Below the pieces are notes generated by a model. It was not told the DNA's origin. It ran no database searches and saw only the letters and a program-made list of their open reading frames with translations. 64,000 nucleotides of DNA. It comes from an uncultured Bacteroidales bacterium. Its GTDB lineage: Bacteria > Bacteroidota > Bacteroidia > Bacteroidales > Paludibacteraceae. Shown here piece by piece: positions 53,559 through 60,609 of the stretch. Where the stretch lies: the NCBI GenBank assembly GCA_946406195.1, contig CAMJJT010000008.1:1-64000 (forward strand), written 5' to 3'. The position numbers and the translations under genes were made by a program. Numbering within the stretch: the stretch's first letter is position 1; each line of letters starts with the position of its first letter.

Positions 53559-53590
53559 AAAAAAAAGCGACTCACATCACTGTGAGCCGC
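53559..53590 (-). terminator. Terminator of the carbohydrate-binding protein operon
   Basis: Minus strand: a 10-bp stem with one mismatch (53581-53590 with 53567-53576), TCAC-type loop, then an 8-T run (53559-53566). Confidence 0.75.
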
Positions 53591-53693
53591 ATAAGAAATC
53601 CGCGTTTACCACGCTTTCTTTTCGGAGGAGGGATGGTGATTGGCTTTCTTGCGCTCCTCGACCATCTGACCGAACCACTCTACGATAGCCGGC

Positions 53694-55649
53694 TTACCAT
53701 CTACCTCCACCGCCGGGACCACCGCCGCCGGTGTACGAACTAAGCGATACAGATGAGCCACCTGTCGCTTCTGCCGGATAGAAGCCAACGCCGTCAAAGA
53801 TCTCTGTGCCGGAAGCGGTAACGCCGGATTTGAGTGTCGGTGTAGAAGCACCGGAGACAATCAGGTTACTGCCACCGCTGCTCGGGGTCTTGAAGGCAAA
53901 AACTTCGCTTCCGACCGTCAGAGCATACCAAGTGTTCTTGCTCCATGACGAAGCTTTGTAGCAACTCTGCGTGAGACTTGCGCCGCTCTCCAGACCGCCG
54001 ATAGCCACGATCGTGCCGCCTTGGACATACAGTTTCTTCTGCTCCTCGCTGTTGGCGTCGATCGCCACTTCGGGCGAAGAAGCACCGATGGCATAGACCA
54101 GACCGCCTTTGAGATATACATTGCCGTTAGCGTCGATACCGTCGTTATTGGTAGAGCGCGCATAGAGGAGTCCGCCGTTGACGGTGAGATCCGAAGCCGC
54201 GTTGATGGCATCGTCATACGCATTGATGGTCACCTCTCCGTCGTTGAGGACGAGCGTACTCTTACTCTCGATACCCTCGGCATTGCGGCCCGATGTGCTG
54301 ACGGAGATCTTACCGCCGCTGATGATGATACCACCTGCGTACGTATAAGTCACATACCATCCGCTGCCCGATTCAGTCTTCGTGCCGGCTTTGATACCCT
54401 TCGGCGAAGAGTAATACTTGCTGTCGATATTATCGGTATTGCCGGTGTAGTTGGTGTTCTCCGTCGTGCCGTTGTTGTAATAGAGCCCGCCGGTGGTTTT
54501 GATTGTCATCGTACCTCCGGTGATGGTCAGCAGGCTGTCACATTTGAGTCCTTTGCCGCCCGAACCGGTACTTGTCAGATTGAGTGTTCCTCCGGAGATG
54601 GTGATATTCGCATCGCTGCTGATACAAGCTGCGGCTTTGGTCTCTAAGTCCTCCGTGTCCCACATGCCGATTCCGGAAGTGGTGACGGTGATATCACCGC
54701 CGCTGACGGCGATGTTCCCTTCGGCTTTGATACCTTTGCAAGCCACACCGGTGATGTCCATCGTCAGCGAGCCGCCGGAGATATAGATGTTACCAGAGTC
54801 TTCATCCTCGTGATCCACGGTCTCGCCGGTCGAACCGACAGTGGTGTCCTCGATGTCGCATTGCAGACCATCGTCGGCTACATTATTGATCGTGATCGTG
54901 CCGCTCTCCATAAGGAAGAACTGCTCGCAGTTGATACCGTCACCCACCGCCGAGAGAACATGGATGGTGGAGTTCTTAATGGAGAAATACTCGCCGGTCT
55001 TAATACCATGCTTCACGTTACCGGTGACGTTGAGCGTACCTTTCTGCGCAAACTCCGCATGACCCTTTATATAGAGGCATCCTTTCTGCTTGCCGTTGGC
55101 TGCATCCACAAGGGTATTGGTCGTACCGTTGAGCGGTTTCACTTTGATACGTTTGCTGTTCTGGATATGTACCGCTGCACCCGAATAAACAGCCGATATA
55201 TTGGTCAAATTAAGGTTGTTCAGTTCCACGGTCGCTTTGTATGCACCTTCGTTGTAGAACCCGCCGTCTGACGAAGTGCCGGAGAGGGTATAGGTGATCT
55301 CTTCTGCCACGTCGGCACTTTGGATGATGCTCACGTGCGCGCCCGTTTGCGCAATAGTAAGGAGACGCGCGATGTTTCCGGCTACGGTGATGTCGGCACT
55401 CGCATCGCTGTACGCCACCTTCACCGTATTGTCCGTTACTGCCGTCTCATCGATGTACATACTGTCTATCTCGCTGAGGTTGAACACTTTGCCCATGATA
55501 CTCAGGGTCGAACCGTTCTCATACGGCATCTGAGCAGTCTGTGCCGCGGGGAACTGATACAAGACATTTCCCACCTGCACATTCAGCGTCTGGGCAAACA
55601 AACTGATGGCTGATAGCTGAATACTGACAGCTAATAATATCTTTTTCAT
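53694..55649 (-). CDS. Secreted Cthe_2159-like (DUF4353) carbohydrate-binding protein
   Basis: A 651-residue protein with a signal peptide (VSIQLSAISLFAQ). The central region (about 125-600) has the parallel beta-helix repeats of the Cthe_2159 family: YTLSGTSSDGGFYNEGAYKATVELNNLNLTN, IKGHAEFAQKGTLNVTG, SAVGDGINCEQ, ISGGSLTMDITGVACKGIKAEGN, and a Gly-rich end (SYTGGGGPGGGGRW). Members bind polygalacturonate-like polymers with calcium; binding here is inferred. Its ATG overlaps the stop of the upstream gene by 4 bp (ATGA), so the two are translationally coupled. Confidence 0.9.
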   Translation of the reverse strand: MKKILLAVSIQLSAISLFAQTLNVQVGNVLYQFPAAQTAQMPYENGSTLSIMGKVFNLSEIDSMYIDETAVTDNTVKVAYSDASADITVAGNIARLLTIAQTGAHVSIIQSADVAEEITYTLSGTSSDGGFYNEGAYKATVELNNLNLTNISAVYSGAAVHIQNSKRIKVKPLNGTTNTLVDAANGKQKGCLYIKGHAEFAQKGTLNVTGNVKHGIKTGEYFSIKNSTIHVLSAVGDGINCEQFFLMESGTITINNVADDGLQCDIEDTTVGSTGETVDHEDEDSGNIYISGGSLTMDITGVACKGIKAEGNIAVSGGDITVTTSGIGMWDTEDLETKAAACISSDANITISGGTLNLTSTGSGGKGLKCDSLLTITGGTMTIKTTGGLYYNNGTTENTNYTGNTDNIDSKYYSSPKGIKAGTKTESGSGWYVTYTYAGGIIISGGKISVSTSGRNAEGIESKSTLVLNDGEVTINAYDDAINAASDLTVNGGLLYARSTNNDGIDANGNVYLKGGLVYAIGASSPEVAIDANSEEQKKLYVQGGTIVAIGGLESGASLTQSCYKASSWSKNTWYALTVGSEVFAFKTPSSGGSNLIVSGASTPTLKSGVTASGTEIFDGVGFYPAEATGGSSVSLSSYTGGGGPGGGGRW

Positions 55650-56053
55650 TGCAGTACAATTGTTTGAGAGTTTTTACCATTTGTAATCACATAGCTGCCC
55701 TTAACGAGCACTCCTGCTGCTTCCAACAGGCTGTTGTAGTGTCCCACTTTGACGCCCAAGACCGAATAGACGTCGATCGGCTCGTTGGCATCGAGCACTT
55801 GGTCTAACCGTTGCGCCATTTGTCCTTCTTCGGTCATGAACTGCATAAACTGCAAGTCCGTCAGCGTGAAGTTCACTGTGCCTTCGGCGTTCGTCACCAT
55901 CAGGCTGTTCTCATTCACTTTCAGCGTCATGCCACTTACCGACAGCGCTGTTGTGTCATTACTCTGGTTCACAAACACCAGATACGGGTAATCGGCAGCC
56001 TGCGCCATCACAGCGCATACAAGCATTGCCGCAAATACCAAAATCTTTCTCAT
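55646..56053 (-). CDS. Small secreted protein with T9SS-like end
   Basis: A 135-residue protein with a signal peptide (FAAMLVCAVMAQA) and a good ribosome site (ggagg, 5 bp before ATG). The C-terminal 45 residues (IDVYSVLGVKVGHYNSLLEAAGVLVKGSYVITNGKNSQTIVLQ as seen in parts) follow the T9SS type A sorting pattern 'V.VysvlG..V......l..GsYvi..g....ki.l'. It precedes and overlaps the carbohydrate-binding protein gene, suggesting a partner role. Confidence 0.75.
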   Translation of the reverse strand: MRKILVFAAMLVCAVMAQAADYPYLVFVNQSNDTTALSVSGMTLKVNENSLMVTNAEGTVNFTLTDLQFMQFMTEEGQMAQRLDQVLDANEPIDVYSVLGVKVGHYNSLLEAAGVLVKGSYVITNGKNSQTIVLQ

Positions 56054-56088
56054 TTGTACCTCCTTTTTTTAGAGTTTGAAAATCGCCA

Positions 56089-56096
56089 CAAAGGTA
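56089..56096 (-). promoter_or_regulatory. -7 element of the secreted-protein operon
   Basis: Minus-strand TACCTTTG, 36 bp ahead of the 135-residue gene; the -33 box is poor (ATG instead of TTG). Confidence 0.55.
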
Positions 56097-56171
56097 CTGC
56101 TTTTCGCGCACAGACGCATTACCTATTTATGGGGAAATATGTACCAAAAGTAAGATTTTGTTAAAAAATGC

Positions 56172-56202
56172 TTGCGTATATCAAAAAAAAGCAGTAATTT
56201 TG
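56172..56202 (+). promoter_or_regulatory. Promoter of the second AraC regulator
   Basis: TTG (56172-56174), 20 nt, TAATTTTG (56195-56202). Divergent from the secreted-protein operon. Confidence 0.72.
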
Positions 56203-56230
56203 CACCCACGATTGATGCAAAAGAGTTAAT

Positions 56231-57100
56231 GTGAAAATGAATCATTCTGATACGAGACATATTTTTGAGGAGGCATTCCGCACGATAGAGACAAAAAAGG
56301 TGGCGGTGATACATAATGTGCATGGCTTTCCGGCGCAAGACAGGGATATTATTTCTCCTTATTTGATGTTATTCATTTGTCATTCCGGTTTCTCACGCGT
56401 TTTGTATGATATGCGTGAAGTGGTCTTTAGGTCCAACGAGGTGGCGATGATCCTGCCGAATCACATCATACGCCCTATCGAATGCAGTCCCGATTATTCC
56501 ATAACGGTTATTATCCACTCGATTGCTTTTGAACAAGAGATGACGCGAGAACGGATGACACACGACCGCAATAAGTTTCATGCGTCACCGGCATGTATGT
56601 TGACGGATGAGGAGATGGCGCAGTACATGAAGGCAGTGGAATTATTGGAAATTATTAGCGAGACGCCTGTTTCCCGCTATCCACACCGCCACGACATGCT
56701 CTTGGCACAGACCGATATCATGACGGATATGTTGGATGCGTGTCGCCGTGATATGGATCAAGATGCGAAGCCTATTGACCGCAATCGTTCTATCTTTAAC
56801 GTCTTCTGTAACCAGGTGGCTATCCACTACCGCGAGCAGCACGAGGTGGCTTTCTATGCCGAAAAAGCGCATCTCACGACGCGCCATTTCTCGGTGGTGA
56901 TCAAAGAGGTCGTGGGACTCTCCGCCAGCGATTACATCGAGCAATACCTCGCTACGCAGGCAAAAAACCTGCTTTCCTCCCGTCCGGACCTGTCGGTACA
57001 GCAGATCAGCGACCACCTCGGCTATGCCGATTCATCCTCTTTCTGCCGTTTCTTCAAACGCCACACCGGCCTCACTCCGGGCGAGTACATTTGTCATTGA
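56231..57100 (+). CDS. AraC-family transcriptional regulator
   Basis: A 289-residue regulator with an N-terminal cupin-like domain and a C-terminal double helix-turn-helix (about 190-287: AFYAEKAHLTTRHFSVVIKEVVGLS; LSVQQISDHLGYADSSSFCRFFKRHTGLTPGEY). The start is GTG 56231 or ATG 56237. It is divergent from the 135-residue/carbohydrate-binding protein operon, a likely target by position. Confidence 0.92.
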   Translation: MKMNHSDTRHIFEEAFRTIETKKVAVIHNVHGFPAQDRDIISPYLMLFICHSGFSRVLYDMREVVFRSNEVAMILPNHIIRPIECSPDYSITVIIHSIAFEQEMTRERMTHDRNKFHASPACMLTDEEMAQYMKAVELLEIISETPVSRYPHRHDMLLAQTDIMTDMLDACRRDMDQDAKPIDRNRSIFNVFCNQVAIHYREQHEVAFYAEKAHLTTRHFSVVIKEVVGLSASDYIEQYLATQAKNLLSSRPDLSVQQISDHLGYADSSSFCRFFKRHTGLTPGEYICH

Positions 57101-57122
57101 ATTGTAATTTCTTTCCTAAAAC

Positions 57123-57153
57123 TTGCGTACCTCAATTTTTATTTGTACCTTTG
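57123..57153 (+). promoter_or_regulatory. Promoter of the EFR1 gene
   Basis: TTG (57123-57125), 20 nt, TACCTTTG (57146-57153). Confidence 0.75.
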
Positions 57154-57200
57154 CGCACAATTTCGCAAGTAGAAACACACGTGTATAATTATATTATACT

Positions 57201-57986
57201 ATGATACTTTATTTTTCAGGAACAGGAAACAGCCTCTCCGTTGCCCGACAACTGGCAGAACGGCTGAACGAACAACTCATACCGCTGACCGAAGCCCTTC
57301 AGCAGGATTTGACGAACGAAAAGCGAATCGGTCTCGTCTTTCCGACTTATGATTTCAATCTCCCTCCCGCGATGCGTGAGATGATCTCGCGCTTACGCAT
57401 CAGTCCGCAATCCTATGTCTTTACGGTCGTCACGTGCGGCAGTGCGGCGGGAAACTGCATCTGGACCTTGCGCCGCATACTGCGCAAGAAAGGTATCGAA
57501 CTGGCATACAGCCATAAGGTCAGTGTGCCCGATAACAGTGCGCTTGCCTTTGGACGTAACCCCAACAATCAGCTCGGTAAGTTCGACCGTGTACCTGCCC
57601 GCATGGAACAGATTATTAGCGAACTGCAAGCGGAAAGCCACACGCTGCACTACAGCTGGTTTGGTCTCCTCTCATGGCTCCTTGGCCGTCCGCTCATAGA
57701 GAGAGGCATGATTCATTACTTGGGTCCTAAAGTGATCCCCGACAAGTGTATCGGTTGTAATAACTGCGTACGTGTCTGCCCGATGAACAACATAACTCTC
57801 CAACAACGCAGCGATCTAACAGACAAAGACGGTCAGGTTGCCCATTTCGGCGACCGTTGTACCGTGTGCTTTGCCTGCGTTCACGCCTGTCCGCAGCAAG
57901 CGATCAGTACGAACGGTCAAACGGTGCGCAAAGAGCGTCAATACCGCAATCCCCAAATCAAACTGAAAGACCTGCTGCTTCGATAG
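57201..57986 (+). CDS. EFR1-family flavodoxin/ferredoxin protein
   Basis: A 261-residue cytoplasmic redox protein. The N-terminal flavodoxin-like domain has the FMN phosphate loop YFSGTGNS (about residues 4-11). The C-terminal part has two [4Fe-4S] motifs: CIGCNNCVRVCP and CTVCFACVHACP. Family EFR1 fuses both cofactors; electron partners are unknown. It ends 5 bp from the convergent integrase stop, so the mobile element may border this gene. Confidence 0.92.
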   Translation: MILYFSGTGNSLSVARQLAERLNEQLIPLTEALQQDLTNEKRIGLVFPTYDFNLPPAMREMISRLRISPQSYVFTVVTCGSAAGNCIWTLRRILRKKGIELAYSHKVSVPDNSALAFGRNPNNQLGKFDRVPARMEQIISELQAESHTLHYSWFGLLSWLLGRPLIERGMIHYLGPKVIPDKCIGCNNCVRVCPMNNITLQQRSDLTDKDGQVAHFGDRCTVCFACVHACPQQAISTNGQTVRKERQYRNPQIKLKDLLLR

Positions 57987-57991
57987 TTTCC

Positions 57992-59158
57992 TCAGAACCT
58001 CGGTGTGTTCCGCTGCATCTTGTCCACCATCGTGATAGAGTGATGATGCAGATAGTTATTGATACTTTTCAAATCTCGGTGACCGATCACTTCCGAGACC
58101 TCGCGGGGCGACAACTCCGTGTCCAAAAGCTCCATAATACCGGTGTCGCGTAATGAATAGAGTTGTAACTCATTCGGCAAAGCAAGTTGACGACGCATCT
58201 TTCGCCAACATTTGCCGTACGCTCGGGTCGTCAAACGACGCTCCCCGGGCTTGTATCCATCGCTAACCAGATAATATTCAGGCGGATAGTTATTGGCTAA
58301 CTCATGGGTAAGAATTTCTACCAATTCCGGACTTAATATAGCCGCCCGATATGCGTGCGTCTTTGTCTGATCAGGATACAAATGAATGACTTGTTGCTGC
58401 AAATCAATGTTTTTAATTTGTATTCTACTAATCTCTTTCGGCCGAATGAACGAATTAAACACCAATTCTACCACCACTAAAAATGCCGGATTGTGTTTTT
58501 GATAATACTCGCGTATCTGCTGACGGCGCGAAGGAGAAACGATGTCACGAAATTTATCCTCTTTAGGCATCAAAGAAACATTCTCAAAAGGATTCTCCTT
58601 GCAATAACAGTGTTTCTGTCCCCATTTAAACACACTTCTGCAGAACTTGATATGACCATTGAACGTACGAGCATTGACACGCACGAACTGCGATTGTACG
58701 TACTCCGCATATCTAATAGCGAGAGAAGGTGTAAACCTGTTGCAACGACAATTGGGAGCTGTTCTTTCTAACCAGTTCAAGAAATGGGTAGTAAGGCTGC
58801 TGTACGAACGGGTCGTATCAGGTCGCACGAACCGAAATTTATCTGCTAAGAATCTGTCAAACAGCACTTTAACGGGCTTATACCCACGCGCTGTTTCTTC
58901 GGACATGTATGGCGATTCGCCATTCCTAAGACGATAATTGATTCCGTCAACCAACTCATCTACGTACTTCTTAAAACGTTCCTCATCGCCAAGCATTTGT
59001 CGTACTTTGTTTAGCCGAATAATCCTGCGCTCCAATAGACCGGAGTAGGGATTTCTAATCTTGAACATAATGTGGTACCCACGTCTTTCATTGTGGCACA
59101 ACTGTGCAGGCTGGTACACGTTTGCCGCCTGCAGACTTCGTAAATTTAATTTTTGCAT
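57992..59158 (-). CDS. Tyrosine recombinase (site-specific integrase)
   Basis: A 388-residue phage-type integrase with an N-terminal arm/SAM-like domain (about 90-195) and a catalytic domain with Arg in FIRPKEISRI (about 240), Lys in TKTHAYR, YSLRDTG (Arg present, the usual His replaced by Tyr as in other Bacteroidetes members), His in VIGHRDLKS and the nucleophile Tyr in INNYLHHHS. It should integrate and excise the element that includes the genes to its right. ATG 59068 is a possible internal start. Confidence 0.93.
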   Translation of the reverse strand: MQKLNLRSLQAANVYQPAQLCHNERRGYHIMFKIRNPYSGLLERRIIRLNKVRQMLGDEERFKKYVDELVDGINYRLRNGESPYMSEETARGYKPVKVLFDRFLADKFRFVRPDTTRSYSSLTTHFLNWLERTAPNCRCNRFTPSLAIRYAEYVQSQFVRVNARTFNGHIKFCRSVFKWGQKHCYCKENPFENVSLMPKEDKFRDIVSPSRRQQIREYYQKHNPAFLVVVELVFNSFIRPKEISRIQIKNIDLQQQVIHLYPDQTKTHAYRAAILSPELVEILTHELANNYPPEYYLVSDGYKPGERRLTTRAYGKCWRKMRRQLALPNELQLYSLRDTGIMELLDTELSPREVSEVIGHRDLKSINNYLHHHSITMVDKMQRNTPRF

Positions 59159-59306
59159 ACTGTAGTATTATAATTTAACAATACAGCGCACTATACAAAA
59201 TCAATGCCAACAGGCCATTTATAGAGGTAATGGGACATTTTCGGAACGTTTGATTTTTACCATAAAAACAAATCGCCGTAACATCTTGTGTTACTGCGAT
59301 TTATAT

Positions 59307-59350
59307 TCCATCGGGTGGAATGTGGGGCTCGAACCCACGAGGTCGTAGAT
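59307..59350 (-). other. tRNA 3'-end-like fragment, possible attachment site
   Basis: On the minus strand GTGGG-TTCGAGC-CCCAC (plus 59321-59337) has the exact form of a tRNA T arm with loop TTCGAGC, followed by ATTCCAC. No 5' acceptor strand, D arm or anticodon arm is found upstream, so it is not a whole tRNA. An adjacent 6-bp palindromic stem ATTCCA/TGGAAT (59307-59323) follows. Integrases often recombine at tRNA 3' ends. Confidence 0.35.
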
Positions 59351-59470
59351 ACATAAAATCGAACCTTGTCGATGTCGTAACTTATTTGTTTTCAGTTATT
59401 TAACATTTTCCATTTTTTCAATTTTCGGGCTTTTAGAGGGTCATTTTGGTTCGAAACTGACACGTTTTTA

Positions 59471-59484
59471 ACTAATATATTAGT
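59471..59484. promoter_or_regulatory. Operator-like palindrome, copy 1
   Basis: ACTAATATATTAGT, a perfect 14-bp palindrome followed by CG. It lies between the regulator and integrase genes, 313 bp upstream of the integrase start. Confidence 0.55.
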
Positions 59485-59573
59485 CGTTTCGCGCATTATA
59501 ATATGCATATTTTCAGTACGTTCCGAACGGCAAAATAATTATTCCAAGTTAGGTGTACAAAAAGTTGGAATTT

Positions 59574-59930
59574 TTATTTGGCATGTTTTACCTCATTTAG
59601 CTCAAATTCCAAGAGCCTGATTTTTGACTTCAGAAGCTCGTTCGCTTCATTACTCATATTGATCTGCGCTTCCTGTGCCCGGATGAGTTTTTCCATCAAC
59701 TCTACGTCACGGTCATTGGCATTGCGTGGGTTGTATCGACCAAAGAGCTCATCTATTGATACATCGAGGAAGTCAGCCACTTTTTCAATCAATTCTGCTG
59801 TCGGGTTTGCACCCTCTTTTACCAGATGGACTACAGAACGTCTGCGGTTCCCATAGATGAACTCCGCCATATCGGAAGCTGACTTCTTCTGCTCCCTCAT
59901 TAGCCGATCTACAATTTCAACGTTATACAT
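59574..59930 (-). CDS. XRE-type regulator with coiled-coil tail
   Basis: A 118-residue protein. Residues about 8-62 form a Cro/CI-like helix-turn-helix (KSASDMAEFIYGNRRRSVVHLVKEGANPTAELIEKVADFLDVSIDELF). The rest is a coiled coil (MEKLIRAQEAQINMSNEANELLKSKIRLLEFELNEV), which should support dimerization. It is divergent from the replication genes and sits between two identical 14-bp palindromes, as expected for an element repressor. Confidence 0.88.
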   Translation of the reverse strand: MYNVEIVDRLMREQKKSASDMAEFIYGNRRRSVVHLVKEGANPTAELIEKVADFLDVSIDELFGRYNPRNANDRDVELMEKLIRAQEAQINMSNEANELLKSKIRLLEFELNEVKHAK

Positions 59931-59987
59931 ATATTTGTTTAGTTTGATTTTTGCAACTTCGGTTTCTTCTCATTTCGAAATCCGCTG

Positions 59988-60018
59988 CAAAATTACAAAA
60001 AAATTCCAATTATTCCAA
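59988..60018 (-). promoter_or_regulatory. Promoter of the XRE-type regulator
   Basis: Minus strand: TTG (60016-60018), 20 nt, TAATTTTG (59988-59995). Confidence 0.7.
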
Positions 60019-60066
60019 ATTTTCCAAATAAAAAATTCAATTTTATGTTATTTTTTCTATTTTTAT

Positions 60067-60097
60067 TTGCATATTTGATGAAAAAGTAGTACTTTTG
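60067..60097 (+). promoter_or_regulatory. Early promoter of the mobile element
   Basis: TTG (60067-60069), 20 nt, TACTTTTG (60090-60097), upstream of the small gene and primase. Confidence 0.75.
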
Positions 60098-60109
60098 CAT
60101 AAAATTACG

Positions 60110-60123
60110 ACTAATATATTAGT
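60110..60123. promoter_or_regulatory. Operator-like palindrome, copy 2
   Basis: ACTAATATATTAGT preceded by CG, so it is the mirror-oriented twin of copy 1. It begins about 12 bp after the -7 box of the early promoter, just past the expected transcription start: a good repressor site. Confidence 0.65.
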
Positions 60124-60159
60124 AATTGCAAAGTAGAGAATATACAAAACAGATAAGTC

Positions 60160-60387
60160 ATGAGACCATTTGCTCGGTTTTACACTTCGCTCGATAAGGC
60201 GGATCGGATGGATTTTAGGAAGGCTGCAATGCCCCTGTTAGGAATCCCCAATTCTACGTTCTATTACAGAGTACATCATGGGAACATGTTCCCGTCAGAT
60301 TTGTTGAAGATTAAACATTTAATGATTAAGTATGGCTGCACACAAGAAATGCTATTATCCATGGGCATCATGGAACAAAGCCGTTAG
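60160..60387 (+). CDS. Small 75-residue early protein
   Basis: First gene after the early promoter and operator. It has the layout of a small DNA-binding protein: KADRMDFRKAAMPLLGIPNSTFYYRVHHGN (helix-turn-helix-like, with a ribbon of aromatic residues) and a helical end. A Cro-like or excision role is possible by position, but no family is recognised. Confidence 0.65.
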   Translation: MRPFARFYTSLDKADRMDFRKAAMPLLGIPNSTFYYRVHHGNMFPSDLLKIKHLMIKYGCTQEMLLSMGIMEQSR

Positions 60388-60397
60388 TGACCGCGGG

Positions 60398-60607
60398 ATG
60401 CAGTTTCTGAAGGTATTCTTTAACCGCCTTGACCCCACTGTGGTTAACCGGGCGGTCGTTTCTGCGCCTTATACTAAGCGTGAAGTTGTTGGTGGTGTTG
60501 GCCATATACTCATCCTGCGTAAGGATGTGTATTTGCACTCTGACGGCACGGCATATAGTAAGGACGGTAAACCTCTAAAGGAGTTTGACTTAGAGTTGTC
60601 TGAATAA
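60398..60607 (+). CDS. Small 69-residue protein ahead of the primase
   Basis: Start taken at ATG 60398, 10 bp after the previous stop; a longer frame from 60332 would overlap the previous gene by 56 bp. The peptide (MQFLKVFFNRLDPTVV...) has beta-rich character and ends KPLKEFDLELSE. It ends 2 bp before the primase start, so it is co-translated with it. Function unknown. Confidence 0.6.
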   Translation: MQFLKVFFNRLDPTVVNRAVVSAPYTKREVVGGVGHILILRKDVYLHSDGTAYSKDGKPLKEFDLELSE

Positions 60608-60609
60608 AT

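Larger units (their letters stand above)
59159..59573. other. Gap between integrase and regulator genes
   Basis: A 415-bp AT-rich stretch with no gene. It contains the tRNA T-arm-like fragment (59307-59350), one copy of the 14-bp palindrome (59471-59484), and an ATTCCAA...TTGGAAT inverted repeat (about 59541-59573) that may end the regulator transcript. Confidence 0.7.

Noticed and set aside
53606..53860. 84-residue frame overlapping the end of the carbohydrate-binding gene
   Set aside because: The main frame ends in the Gly-rich sequence usual for that family, so this frame is most likely chance.
59307..59400. A complete tRNA gene
   Set aside because: Only a T arm and acceptor-like end can be drawn; D and anticodon arms are missing.
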